In this document: positions 20,348-28,679 of the stretch, piece by piece
How the letters are laid out: each line of letters starts with the position of its first letter
Position numbering within the stretch: the first letter of the stretch is position 1
Source: Tateyamaria sp. ANG-S1
GTDB lineage: Bacteria; Pseudomonadota; Alphaproteobacteria; Rhodobacterales; Rhodobacteraceae
Direction: 5' to 3'
DNA: 64,000 nt
Assembly: GCF_000814025.1 (NCBI RefSeq)
Contig: NZ_JWLL01000001.1
Coordinates: forward strand, 62,001-126,000
The notes under the pieces: generated by a model
What the model saw: the letters and a program-made list of their open reading frames with translations, nothing else
Databases searched by the model: none
Told to the model about the DNA's origin: nothing
Made by a program: the position numbers and the translations under genes

Positions 20348-20409
20348 GTGCTATTGCATAACGTGGGCGGCATTCGCAGGGTGAGGCCAACCGAAAGAGA
20401 GGGTCGCCT

Positions 20410-20895
20410 ATGTTGCGCGTTCTGAGTTTTGTGCTGGCCTTTGCGCCGCTGCCTGCCTTTGCCCTGTCCTGCATGCCGTACGGTGTCACGGACGCCTATC
20501 AGGAGGCAGCGGCGGCAGAGGAGGGCTATGTGCCCGTGCTGGGGACGCTGGAGTTTGATGCGGATCTGGTGCCGGAGATGGATTTGTCCGGGCAGACGCC
20601 GACCGCAGCGGTGACCCTGATCCCGGCCACGTTCAAGGGTGATGCCCTGACCGTGCGTGGTGTGGATCCGGCGTTTGAGACGGAGGTTGTGCTGGAGGTG
20701 CAGTGCGCGGGCCCGTGGTGCCCGCAGCCGAAGCCCGGCGAGATGCTCGGGTTCCTGCGCCAGACCAGTCACAGCTATGTGCTGCACACCAATGCCTGCG
20801 GCGGGTTTCTGTTTGGCCGTCCAAGCGCCGAGCAGGTTGCGCAACTGCGCGACTGTCTGGCCGGACGGGATTGCGTGCCGCTGGGGCAGCGCTAG
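20410..20895 (+). CDS. Secreted small protein of unknown function
   Basis: A 161-residue protein with a clear signal peptide (MLRVLSFVLAFAPLPAFA, cleaved before LSCMPYG). The mature part contains six cysteines, three of them in CAGPWCPQPKPGEMLGF and NACGGFLFG, suggesting disulfides in the periplasm. I do not recognise the family; similar Cys-rich proteins are found in roseobacters (recollection). It is tail-to-tail with the GNAT gene, overlapping by four bases. Confidence 0.7.
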   Translation: MLRVLSFVLAFAPLPAFALSCMPYGVTDAYQEAAAAEEGYVPVLGTLEFDADLVPEMDLSGQTPTAAVTLIPATFKGDALTVRGVDPAFETEVVLEVQCAGPWCPQPKPGEMLGFLRQTSHSYVLHTNACGGFLFGRPSAEQVAQLRDCLAGRDCVPLGQR

Positions 20896-21482
20896 GGGTC
20901 GATGATCGGCACGTGGGGCGCGCTGTCGCGCGGGTAGCCGTGCGCGATGCGCGGGTCGTCTGCGATTTCGATGCGTTGGCCGATTGGGGTGAAACCGGAG
21001 CGTCGGTAGAACCCGAGCGCTTGCGGGCTGTCGATGGTGCAGGTGTGCAGATGGAACCGGGTGATGTCGCGGGCGAATGCGAACTCGATGGCCCGGTCCA
21101 TCAGGTAGGCACCCGCACCGGTGCCGATGAGCGCGGAGGTCAGGCCGAAATAGTCCAGCTCGCACGCGCCCTTGACGCTGAAATCAAGTTCCAGCAGTGC
21201 TTCGGGCTGGCCGTCTTTTTCCAGCGTGTAGAGGCCGGTGTCGGGATCGACGAGGATGTCGTGCAGTTCCTGTTCCGGCATGATCGTGCGTCCGTACCAG
21301 AGCCAAGGGCCGCCGACGCGGCGGAACAGCTCTAGGTAGGGTCCGACCGCGCGCATCATGGGTTTGAGCGTGAGGCCGTCAGGGCAGGGCGCGCCGCGGT
21401 ATTGCGGCGTGGTCATTTCGAGGTCGGTGACGACCATGGCCACCTTGCCCTTGGGCACGTCGTGATGTCCATCGGCGAGCAT
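20892..21482 (-). CDS. GNAT family N-acetyltransferase
   Basis: A 196-residue GNAT protein: acetyl-CoA loop GLTSALIGTGAGAYLMD around residues 129-145 (a G-x-G-x-G variant) and the late motif SPQALGFYRRSGFTPIGQRIE. This layout is common in GNATs near nucleoside and DNA-repair genes of Rhodobacteraceae, but the substrate is unknown. Its SD (AAGGAG, on the minus strand) sits directly beside a GC hairpin belonging to the intergenic repeat at 21493-21539. Confidence 0.83.
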   Translation of the reverse strand: MLADGHHDVPKGKVAMVVTDLEMTTPQYRGAPCPDGLTLKPMMRAVGPYLELFRRVGGPWLWYGRTIMPEQELHDILVDPDTGLYTLEKDGQPEALLELDFSVKGACELDYFGLTSALIGTGAGAYLMDRAIEFAFARDITRFHLHTCTIDSPQALGFYRRSGFTPIGQRIEIADDPRIAHGYPRDSAPHVPIIDP

Positions 21483-21492
21483 TGTGCGCTCC

Positions 21493-21539
21493 TTGGGGGC
21501 CAGCCCCCAAACCCCCGTCGTATTTTTAGTCAGAAGAAG
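21493..21539 (+). repeat. GC-hairpin/T-run intergenic repeat, copy 1
   Basis: TTGGGGGC-CA-GCCCCCAA hairpin (21493-21510), then ACCCCCGTCG, TATTTTT and CAGAAGAAG. The same order of modules appears at 37972-38016 in the same orientation. It separates the GNAT and adenosine kinase genes. Confidence 0.7.
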
Positions 21540-21568
21540 CGGGGGCGTGGGGTCAAGGGGAAGCGGAG

Positions 21569-22558
21569 CTAGAGCAGGCCCGCGCTGGCGAATTGCTGTT
21601 TCATGTCGATCTTGGGGCGGGGGCCGATGTGGCTGATCACCTCTGCGGCACAGAGGTTGCCCATGCGGCCGCAGGTGGCGAGGGCTGTGCCAGTGGCCAT
21701 GCCGTAGATGAACCCGGCGGCGAATTGGTCGCCTGCGCCGGTGGCGTCTACGGGTGTGACCGTTTCGACGGGGATATCGTGGCGTTCGCCGTTTCCGATG
21801 ATCGTGACCCCGTCGCCGGATTTGGTGCAGACCAGGAGGTCGATCATGTCGGCTGTTTTGTTCAGGGCCATTTCCAGATCGTCGGTTTCAAAGAGTGACG
21901 TGATTTCGTGCTGGTTGCCGATCACGAAGTCCAACTCGTTTTCGATCATGTCGAGGAAGTCGGGGCGGTGGCGATCGACGCAGAAGGGATCGGAGATGGC
22001 GATGCCTGACTTGCCGCCTGCCGCGCGGGTGAGGCGGGAGGCCTGGCGAAAGGCGTCTTTGCCCTTGTCCTTGTCGAAAAGGTAGCCCTCGAGAAACATG
22101 ATCTCGGCGTTTGAGGCAACGCTTTCGGGGACGTCGTCGGGGCCGAGTTCGGTGGAGATGCCCAGATAGGTGTTCATCGACCGTTCACCGTCGGGCGAGA
22201 CGAAGATCATCGACCGCGAGGTGGGGAGTTCTCCGTCCGGGATGGGATCATTCACGAAATCGGTGCCACTGTCTTGCATGGATTTGGCGTAGAACCGCCC
22301 CAGTGCGTCGTCGTGGACCCGCCCGATGAAGGCCGTGGGCAAACCGAGAGCGCCGACGCCAGCGATGGTGTTCGCGACCGCGCCGCCGGGGGTTTGCAGC
22401 CGTTCGGTCATGGAGGCGTAGAGCACCTCGCCCCGGTCCTGTTCGATCAGCTGCATGATCCCCTTTTCGATCCCCATGAGGTCGAGAAAGCTGTCATCGG
22501 CATGGGTGATCACATCGACAACGGCGTTGCCGATGCCAGCGAGCGTGTATTTGGTCAT
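21569..22558 (-). CDS. Adenosine kinase, PfkB family
   Basis: A 329-residue ribokinase/PfkB-family sugar kinase with N-terminal GIGNAVVDV, the GGAVANT substrate loop (residues 55-61) and the C-terminal anion-hole motif DATGAGDQFAAGF containing the catalytic Asp. Roseobacter orthologues are annotated as adenosine kinases, phosphorylating adenosine to AMP for purine salvage. Its start overlaps the nth stop by four bases, so it is translationally coupled to nth. Confidence 0.9.
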   Translation of the reverse strand: MTKYTLAGIGNAVVDVITHADDSFLDLMGIEKGIMQLIEQDRGEVLYASMTERLQTPGGAVANTIAGVGALGLPTAFIGRVHDDALGRFYAKSMQDSGTDFVNDPIPDGELPTSRSMIFVSPDGERSMNTYLGISTELGPDDVPESVASNAEIMFLEGYLFDKDKGKDAFRQASRLTRAAGGKSGIAISDPFCVDRHRPDFLDMIENELDFVIGNQHEITSLFETDDLEMALNKTADMIDLLVCTKSGDGVTIIGNGERHDIPVETVTPVDATGAGDQFAAGFIYGMATGTALATCGRMGNLCAAEVISHIGPRPKIDMKQQFASAGLL

Positions 22559-23199
22559 TCGGTTTTGTCCTCAAACGGGCAGAGATCGCGGATGATGCAG
22601 GTGGGGCAGAGCGGCTTGCGCGCCTTGCAGTGGTAGCGCCCGTGCAGGATCATCCAGTGGTGGGCGTGTAGCTGGAAATCAGCCGGGATGTTGTCTTCGA
22701 TGGCGCGTTCGACGGCGTCCACGGTCTTGCCGGGCGCGATGCCGGTGCGGTTGCCGAGCCGGAAGATGTGGGTGTCGACCGCTTGGGCCGGGTGGCTCCA
22801 CCACATGTTCAGGACCACGTTCGCCGTCTTGCGCCCGACGCCCGGCAGCGATTGCAGCGCTGCGCGGCTGTTCGGAACCTCGCCGCCGTAGTCGTCCACG
22901 AGAATCTGCGAGAGCTTCATGACGTTCTTGGCTTTTTGGCGGTAGAGGCCGATGGTTTTGATGTGGTCGGTCAGGCCCTCAAGCCCGAGGTCGAGCATTT
23001 TCTGGGGCGTATCGGCGATCTGGAAAAGCGCCCTTGTCGCCTTGTTCACGCCTGCGTCCGTAGCCTGGGCTGAGAGCGCCACGGCCACCACGAGGGTGTA
23101 GACATTTACGTGCTCCAACTCGCCCTCGGGCGCGGGGTCAGCCGCGTGGAAACGGGTAAAGATCTGACGGATCGTGTGGTAGTCGAGCTGTTTGGCCAT
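22555..23199 (-). CDS. nth: Endonuclease III (DNA glycosylase/AP lyase)
   Basis: A 214-residue Nth. The helix-hairpin-helix LQSLPGVGRKTANVVLN holds the catalytic Lys and the following VDTHIFRL holds the catalytic Asp; the C-terminal C-x6-C-x2-C-x5-C set (CKARKPLCPTCIIRDLC) binds [4Fe-4S]. It excises oxidised pyrimidines in base-excision repair. It is the first gene of an nth-adenosine kinase pair. Confidence 0.96.
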   Translation of the reverse strand: MAKQLDYHTIRQIFTRFHAADPAPEGELEHVNVYTLVVAVALSAQATDAGVNKATRALFQIADTPQKMLDLGLEGLTDHIKTIGLYRQKAKNVMKLSQILVDDYGGEVPNSRAALQSLPGVGRKTANVVLNMWWSHPAQAVDTHIFRLGNRTGIAPGKTVDAVERAIEDNIPADFQLHAHHWMILHGRYHCKARKPLCPTCIIRDLCPFEDKTE

Positions 23200-23306
23200 G
23201 GCGCGTGCTTATGGGGGAAGTTGTAGCAGCGGGCAAGTGGGGCCGTTGCGCGCAGGTTCAAGCACCTGAACTGCGACAACTTGTCCGATTCGTGTCAAAG
23301 TTGAAC

Positions 23307-23324
23307 TGTCAAGATTGATTGACA
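23307..23324. promoter_or_regulatory. TGT-N12-ACA palindrome (PpsR/CrtJ-like site)
   Basis: TGTCAA-GATTGA-TTGACA is a perfect inverted repeat matching the TGT-N12-ACA consensus of the PpsR/CrtJ family. A TGTCAA half-site also occurs at 23293. It lies 61 bases upstream of the start of a cobalamin-binding protein of the PpaA/AerR type, which in phototrophs works together with PpsR/CrtJ. Confidence 0.5.
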
Positions 23325-23384
23325 GGGCTGCAATCACGACCTCGACCCAAAGTGGTGGGTGGCCACTGAGCCGGGAGGGATGAT

Positions 23385-24212
23385 GTGCAGGGCGTGGGAC
23401 AGCATGATGTGCAATTCGATGTGGATCTTTACGCCAAGTCGCAGGCCAATCTCAGGCGTCTGAAGTCGAGGCTGCCAACCGGGTCGGTCGAGGATCTGGC
23501 GCGCGAGGTGCTATCGCGGTTGAACCGGCCTGTTTTGCAGAAACTTGCCGAACATCCCGCCCCCGATCAGATCAATGCGTTTTGTCACGCGCTGCTGGCC
23601 GACGATGACCAGGCCGGGGCGAAGTTCATTCAAGAGGTGCGCCGGGCAGGCGCGTCGGTTGAGGTCATTTACCTCAAGTACCTCGCCGACGCGGCCTGCC
23701 AACTCGGCCGTTGGTGGGACGAGGACCGGGTGTCTTTCACCGATGTGACGCGCGGCACAAGCCGTCTGTATGCGATCATGCATGCCATGCGGCATCAGGT
23801 GCCGATCACTGCCCCGGTCACGACCAAGAGCGCGCATTTCGTGTCCGTGCCGGGCGAGACACATACGTTGGGTGTGCGCATGGCCGCCGATCTGTTTCGG
23901 CGCGAGGGGTGGGATGTCACCCTGCTGATCGGCAAGACCCATGACGAGTTGATGACAGAGATCGGTCAATCCCGATCCATCGTTATCGGTATGTCCGCCG
24001 CCGGGGGGCATGCGCTGGACGCGCTGTCAAAGCTGGTTGTGGCCCTGCGTCTGGAAAAGCCCGAGGCGGCGCTGTTTGTCAGCGGTCAGATCCTTGAAAC
24101 CGATGCAGAGACCGTGGCCCTTATGGATATTGACGGGATGGCGCATGATTTCGAGACGGCACAAGCCCTGATCGAGTGCCATTGGGATCGAATTTCGAAC
24201 CGGCGGAACTGA
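23385..24212 (+). CDS. Cobalamin-binding regulator, PpaA/AerR-like
   Basis: A 275-residue protein. A helical cap domain (about 75-140, YLKYLADAACQLGRWWDEDRVS) precedes a B12-binding Rossmann domain (from about 150) with GETHTLG, which fits the E-x-H-x-x-G base-off cobalamin motif, and a GMSAAGGHALDAL loop. There is no N-terminal MerR HTH, so it resembles the antirepressors PpaA/AerR rather than CarH; the EH pair of CarH that follows the cap Trp is replaced by DV. The start is GTG with GGGAGG (23373-23378) well spaced; an ATG nearby is out of frame. It may be light- or redox-responsive. Confidence 0.8.
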   Translation: MQGVGQHDVQFDVDLYAKSQANLRRLKSRLPTGSVEDLAREVLSRLNRPVLQKLAEHPAPDQINAFCHALLADDDQAGAKFIQEVRRAGASVEVIYLKYLADAACQLGRWWDEDRVSFTDVTRGTSRLYAIMHAMRHQVPITAPVTTKSAHFVSVPGETHTLGVRMAADLFRREGWDVTLLIGKTHDELMTEIGQSRSIVIGMSAAGGHALDALSKLVVALRLEKPEAALFVSGQILETDAETVALMDIDGMAHDFETAQALIECHWDRISNRRN

Positions 24213-24261
24213 ATGGCGCCGGTTCTGTTCCGCGTATCGGTCGCCATGCGTTCAATGTGCC

Positions 24262-24302
24262 AACACCGGAGTGACGGATTTCCGCCGACGCTCCGGTGTT
24301 TT
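24262..24302 (+). terminator. Terminator after the cobalamin-binding gene
   Basis: AACACCGGAG (24262-24271) pairs with CTCCGGTGTT (24291-24300), followed by TT. The T run is short and the loop long (19 nt), but the position, 50 bases beyond the stop, supports it. Confidence 0.6.
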
Positions 24303-24377
24303 GCGATGTTCGCTTGGAGAATCACGCACAGGTTGAATTCTGTCTGAAACGACTTTGACTTGGCTTGTGGGGTTGCC

Positions 24378-25406
24378 TTGGCTTCATTCACCTTCAATCT
24401 TCCGATTTATGCCTTTGATCAGTGGTCAGCCGACGCGGACACTAATTCGACGACAAGCTATCCGATTGGTGCCAGTTTTACCCTGAATCCGGGTGCCGAA
24501 CTGACGGTCATTGAAATCGAGGACGACGACGGCAATCCGCTTGGGTCGGATGACAACCTGTTCAGCGACGGTTTTCTGGACACGCCCGGCGATGGATCGA
24601 GCCCATCGACCGCTAGCAATGATCAGGCATTGACCGAAGAGGTCGAGATCAACGATGCGGAATTCGGAGAAGGCTCTCAGGTCGAGCTTGAGTTCGCCTT
24701 TACCACCACCACGGGCGAGACGTTCTGGGTGATCCGCATTGACGGTCAGAATGTGGGCATCAGCGGCCCGAGCCTGCCGGTCCCCGGCACCACCTATGAG
24801 GTGGCCAGCAACAGCGACGGCCAGGAAACGCCCGTCAACGACATTCCCTGTTTCATCGATGGTGCCATGGTCGAGACGCCGGATGGCCCTGTGCCGATTG
24901 AGCATCTGGCCGCAGGCGATCTGGTGATTACGGTGGACAACGGGCCGCAACCGATTGTCTGGGTCGGCGCCCGCCCGGTCAGCGATCTTGAGGTCATGTT
25001 CTTTCCCGAACTGCACCCGATCGAGTTTGCCGCCGGGGCGATGGGGCCGGGGCAGCCAGCCCAGTCGCTGGTCCTGTCCCCCAACCACCGGGTTCTGTTT
25101 AACGGTGTGGCGGCTGACCTGTTCTTTGGCGAGAGCGAGGTGCTGGTGGCGGCAAAGCACATGCAGAACGGGACCACGATTGCCCCTGTGCGGAATGTGA
25201 CGCCGATCTGCTACCGCCATATCCTGCTGGAACGGCACGAGATCCTGATCGTGAACGGGCTGCCCTGTGAAAGCCTGTGTCCGCGCATCGGCACCTACGA
25301 TGTCGAGCAGCGGCTGGACTTTGAGCTGTTTGGACGGGCTGGTGTGGATGCGGACACCTTTGCCCGCCCCGTTCTGCGCAAATTCGAAGCAGCCCTGCTG
25401 ACCTAA
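24378..25406 (+). CDS. Hint-domain (Hedgehog/intein-type) protein
   Basis: A 342-residue protein: an N-terminal acidic beta-rich region (1-150) that I do not recognise, and a C-terminal Hint domain with the nucleophile Cys158 in IPCFIDGAMVETPDG, then IEHLAAGDLVIT, QPIVWVG and SPNHRVLF. Hint domains self-cleave at this Cys. Such proteins are abundant in Rhodobacteraceae and often secreted; no Sec signal is visible. The start is uncertain: no ATG is available, and I use TTG at 24378 because GGGG lies upstream and the protein then begins MASFTFNLPI; TTG at 24360 is an alternative. Confidence 0.8.
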   Translation: MASFTFNLPIYAFDQWSADADTNSTTSYPIGASFTLNPGAELTVIEIEDDDGNPLGSDDNLFSDGFLDTPGDGSSPSTASNDQALTEEVEINDAEFGEGSQVELEFAFTTTTGETFWVIRIDGQNVGISGPSLPVPGTTYEVASNSDGQETPVNDIPCFIDGAMVETPDGPVPIEHLAAGDLVITVDNGPQPIVWVGARPVSDLEVMFFPELHPIEFAAGAMGPGQPAQSLVLSPNHRVLFNGVAADLFFGESEVLVAAKHMQNGTTIAPVRNVTPICYRHILLERHEILIVNGLPCESLCPRIGTYDVEQRLDFELFGRAGVDADTFARPVLRKFEAALLT

Positions 25407-25816
25407 GACTGGGGCCGTTTCCCAGTGCCGTTCTTGATCGAGACCTGCCACCATTTGGGGCGACTGCCGCGGTAGGAATGTGTCGTTGGGATCAAGTCAT
25501 GCGCGTCTGTTTCGTCGAAACTGCCGACCAAAAGGGCGATGACCGGATCATCGTCTATGGCCCCCAGCGTGCTGCCGCAGATGGGGCAAAAGGCGCGGCT
25601 GGAATAGTCTGATGATCTGTATGTTGCGGGCGCGCCTCCCGGGCCTGTCCATGTCACCGCGCTTGCCGGAAACTCGACCCATGCTGTCGTGAGTGCGCCG
25701 CTGTGGCGCTGGCACATCTTGCAGGAGCAGGTGTGCGGTTTGAGCGCGGAGCCGGTTGCGGCAAAGCGGATGTTGCCGCAAAGGCAGCCGCCGGTATGGG
25801 TGATGGGGTCTGGCAT
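25403..25816 (-). CDS. GFA (CENP-V) family zinc protein
   Basis: A 137-residue protein of the glutathione-dependent formaldehyde-activating (Gfa) fold. The zinc ligands are visible: GGCLCGNIRF, HTCSCKMCQRHSG and FCPICGS. Members are small metalloproteins, mostly of unknown substrate, only some linked to formaldehyde. It is tail-to-tail with the Hint gene (four-base overlap). Confidence 0.9.
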   Translation of the reverse strand: MPDPITHTGGCLCGNIRFAATGSALKPHTCSCKMCQRHSGALTTAWVEFPASAVTWTGPGGAPATYRSSDYSSRAFCPICGSTLGAIDDDPVIALLVGSFDETDAHDLIPTTHSYRGSRPKWWQVSIKNGTGKRPQS

Positions 25817-25950
25817 GGTGGTTTGTGGCCTTGGGGCGATGATGCGTCCTTGTGACTATGTGGTTGGTGGCGTTGGGCGTGCCAAGTGCAGTTCGGAAAT
25901 GCACAGGAAACGGGTCGCGCGTGGGGGGGCGCTCGCCTAGGTTGGCTCAC

Positions 25951-26811
25951 ATGGAACAGAATGCACAGACCACTGCCGAGACCGGCTATCACTACGGCGT
26001 CATGCGCCGCGCCATCGACCTGATCGATCGGGCGGAGGCACCGTTGAGCCTGGATCGCCTTGCCGCCGAGATGGACATGAGCCCCGCGCATTTCCAGCGC
26101 ATCTTTTCCCGCTGGGTTGGGGTGTCACCCAAGCGCTATCAGCAATATCTGGCGCTGGGCCATGCCAAGGCGTTGCTGAACGAGCGGTTTACGACCCTTG
26201 AGACCGCCCATGCCACGGGCCTGAGCGGGTCGGGGCGGTTGCATGACCTGTTCTTGCGCTGGGAATCCATGAGCCCCGGTGATTATGCCAAGGGCGGCGA
26301 GGGCCTAACCATATACTGGGGGTGGTTTGACAGCCCCTTTGGTCTGGCTTTGGTCATGGGGACCGACAAGGGCATTTGTGGTCTGGGTTTTGCTGCCGAG
26401 ATGGGTGAGGACTGGGCCATGCACGACCTGACCCGGCGCTGGCCCAAGGCAGAGTATGTCGAGGACCCGATGCGGTTGCGTCCGTGGGTGCTGGCCGCCT
26501 TTGGCGCCGAGGATGCGGAGTTGAAGGAAGCGCCGTTGTACCTGATTGGCGCGCCCTTCCAGATCAAGGTGTGGGAGGCGCTGTTGCAGATCCCGTCGGG
26601 CCACGTCACCACCTATTCCGAGATTGCCGAGAGCATCGGCAACCCCCGCGCCGTCCGTGCTGTGGGCACCGCCGTGGGCCGCAACCCGGTGAGTTGGCTG
26701 ATCCCCTGTCACCGCGCCTTGCGCAAGTCGGGGGGCCTTGGTGGTTATCACTGGGGGTTGCCCGTCAAACGGGCGCTTTTGGCCTTTGAATCTGCGCGTG
26801 CAGAGGCCTGA
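25951..26811 (+). CDS. Ada-type methylated-DNA-cysteine methyltransferase with AraC HTH
   Basis: A 286-residue protein: an AraC-type HTH domain (about 15-115, MDMSPAHFQRIFSRWVGVSPKRYQQYL) fused to an O6-methylguanine-DNA methyltransferase (about 120-280) with the active-site IPCHRAL and preceding GRNPVSWL. The N-terminal Ada phosphotriester-repair (Cys38) domain is missing, so it resembles the shorter Ada versions of alphaproteobacteria. It repairs alkylated guanine by suicide transfer and may activate genes. The start is the ATG at 25951; the frame upstream overlaps a divergent gene. Confidence 0.9.
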   Translation: MEQNAQTTAETGYHYGVMRRAIDLIDRAEAPLSLDRLAAEMDMSPAHFQRIFSRWVGVSPKRYQQYLALGHAKALLNERFTTLETAHATGLSGSGRLHDLFLRWESMSPGDYAKGGEGLTIYWGWFDSPFGLALVMGTDKGICGLGFAAEMGEDWAMHDLTRRWPKAEYVEDPMRLRPWVLAAFGAEDAELKEAPLYLIGAPFQIKVWEALLQIPSGHVTTYSEIAESIGNPRAVRAVGTAVGRNPVSWLIPCHRALRKSGGLGGYHWGLPVKRALLAFESARAEA

Positions 26812-26955
26812 CACGGCCCATCACAAGTGTGCGCGGGATGTTGCTGACCGCATTTTCCCCCTATTTCTGGGAACTTTTGCTGCCTATCTTGCGTCCATGA
26901 TAAGGGTGCGTGCCCGAACACGCCCCCGCTTTGGAAGGCAGTAGGATACAGAGAT

Positions 26956-27618
26956 ATGCTTAAATCCCCAGTCGTTTTCGCCATCGGCACCATTGCCGCG
27001 CTGAGCGCGTGTACAGATCCCAATGCGTTGGGCACCACCGGGCCGAGCGGCGAACGCATCAATGACAATCGCAACCGCGGTGCAGCCATCGGGGCCGCGT
27101 CTGGCGCGGTTCTGGGTGCCGTGCTGGGTGACCGCGAGGCGGCCGTCGCCGGTGCCGTTGCCGGGGGGCTGATCGGTGGTGCCATCGGTTATGACCTCGA
27201 CCAGCAGGAAGCCGAGTTGCGCCGCGAGCTGGCCAGCGGCGTGACCATCACCAACACGGGCGACCGGTTGATCGTGTCCTTCCCCGAGGCGATCCTGTTT
27301 GCCGTGAACAGCTTTACCGTTCGTCCGGGACTGAGTGCGGACATGGCGGCGCTGGCCCGCAGCCTTGAACGCTACCCGAATTCGACAGTGCAGATCATCG
27401 GGCACACGGACAGCGACGGCGATGCAGCGTTCAACCAGCAACTGTCCGAGCGCCGCGCGAATGCCGTCTCGGATGTGTTGATCAATCAGGGTGTGCCGTT
27501 CAACCGGATCCAGGCCTTTGGCCGGGGCGAGAGCCAGCCGATTGCCACCAACGCGACGGCGGCGGGCAAGCAGCAGAACCGCCGGGTGGAGATCGTGATC
27601 CTGCCGAACCCGGCATAA
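26956..27618 (+). CDS. OmpA-family lipoprotein with glycine-zipper segment
   Basis: A 220-residue lipoprotein: lipobox LSAC at residues 16-19, a glycine-zipper hydrophobic stretch (about 35-78, AAIGAASGAVLGAVLG) and a C-terminal OmpA domain (105-218, GHTDSDG, NRRVEIVI). This is the YiaD/Pal-like architecture that links the outer membrane to peptidoglycan. It is followed by a strong terminator, so it is probably monocistronic. Confidence 0.92.
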   Translation: MLKSPVVFAIGTIAALSACTDPNALGTTGPSGERINDNRNRGAAIGAASGAVLGAVLGDREAAVAGAVAGGLIGGAIGYDLDQQEAELRRELASGVTITNTGDRLIVSFPEAILFAVNSFTVRPGLSADMAALARSLERYPNSTVQIIGHTDSDGDAAFNQQLSERRANAVSDVLINQGVPFNRIQAFGRGESQPIATNATAAGKQQNRRVEIVILPNPA

Positions 27619-27636
27619 GGTGGATAACAGATGTCA

Positions 27637-27670
27637 GAGGCCCCGGTTCATCGCCGGGGCCTCTTGCTTT
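27637..27670 (+). terminator. Rho-independent terminator of the OmpA lipoprotein gene
   Basis: GAGGCCCCGG (27637-27646) pairs with CCGGGGCCTC (27654-27663) and is followed by TTGCTTT, 18 bases beyond the stop. Confidence 0.88.
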
Positions 27671-27720
27671 GTGGGGGGAACGCGCCATTCTGAAGGGCGG
27701 TTGAGAATGAAGGACGGATT

Positions 27721-28263
27721 ATGACTGTGCCAATTTTGCTGGGGATTTCTGGGTCTTTGCGCAAGGACGCGACCAACACCAAACTGATGCGCGAGGCGGC
27801 CCGGCTGTTTGGCGAGTGTACGTTCAATGAGGCGGATCTGCGGATGCCGCTCTATGACGGTGATCTGGAGGCTGTCGAGGGCGTGCCCGAGCCCACGCAG
27901 GTGATGGCTAAGCAGATTGCGGAGGCCGATGCGGTCATTATTTCGACGCCAGAGTATAACAAAGCTCCTCCCGGTGTGCTGAAGAACGCCTTGGATTGGG
28001 TGAGCCGGGTTGAGGGTCGCCCTTGGACGGGCAAGCCTGTTGCCGTGATGTCTGCCGCTGCCGGTCGGGCCGGAGGCGAGCGGGCGCAGATGATCCTGCG
28101 CGCCTGCATGGTGCCGTTCCGGCCGCGGATTTTGCAGGGGCCGGAGATTCATTTGGCCGGGTCGAGCAAGGAATTTGACGAGAACGGGCGTTTAACCGGT
28201 GAGATCTACGTGCGTGAGCTGACCGCGTTGATGGAGGCGCTGCGGGCTGAGATTGGGCGCTAG
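27721..28263 (+). CDS. NADPH-dependent FMN reductase (ChrR/azoreductase-like)
   Basis: A 180-residue flavodoxin-like protein with the FMN loop GISGSLRKDATNTKL (8-22) and the family-typical TPEYNKAPPGVLKNALDW (about 79-96). Such enzymes reduce quinones, chromate or FMN with NAD(P)H. It is tail-to-tail with the VOC gene, overlapping by four bases. Confidence 0.92.
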   Translation: MTVPILLGISGSLRKDATNTKLMREAARLFGECTFNEADLRMPLYDGDLEAVEGVPEPTQVMAKQIAEADAVIISTPEYNKAPPGVLKNALDWVSRVEGRPWTGKPVAVMSAAAGRAGGERAQMILRACMVPFRPRILQGPEIHLAGSSKEFDENGRLTGEIYVRELTALMEALRAEIGR

Positions 28264-28661
28264 GCCCGCGTGCTGATCTCGATCAGGTTGCCGTCGGGGT
28301 CGCGGATGTAGAGCGACAGGATCGGGAATTGCGCGCCCGAGCGGGGGACGGGGCCGTCTTCGATGTTTGTGTCTGTGCTTGCGAAATGCGCTTGCCAGTC
28401 AGTGAGCGGCGTGTCTGTCAGCAAGCAGAGATCTGCGCTGCCCTTGGTCGGGTGCGCTGCTTTGGGGTCGAAGGTGTTGTCGGCCTGGTGCAGGTTGATC
28501 TTGTGCTGGCCGAAGGCGAGCGCGTGCCGGGTGGAGCCGTCGGCCACCTGGAAGAGCATATGCGTCATGCCGAGAACGGTTGTGTAGAAGGTAATGGTCG
28601 CGTCGATGTCCTGCACCGTCAGGACAAGGTGATCGAGTGACGTGAGCGTCGGCTGTTCCAA
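28260..28661 (-). CDS. VOC/glyoxalase family protein
   Basis: A 133-residue vicinal-oxygen-chelate protein: LDHLVLTVQDIDATITFYTTVLGM at the N-terminus and SLYIRDPDGNLIEIS at the end (metal-ligand Glu). The start is TTG at 28661, supported by GGAGG seven bases upstream; an ATG inside the spacer is out of frame. The frame is open a further 340 codons upstream, but that is antisense to the MaoC-like and FAD genes. Function unknown. Confidence 0.88.
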   Translation of the reverse strand: MEQPTLTSLDHLVLTVQDIDATITFYTTVLGMTHMLFQVADGSTRHALAFGQHKINLHQADNTFDPKAAHPTKGSADLCLLTDTPLTDWQAHFASTDTNIEDGPVPRSGAQFPILSLYIRDPDGNLIEISTRA

Positions 28662-28679
28662 TTTGCATCCTCCTGCCCC

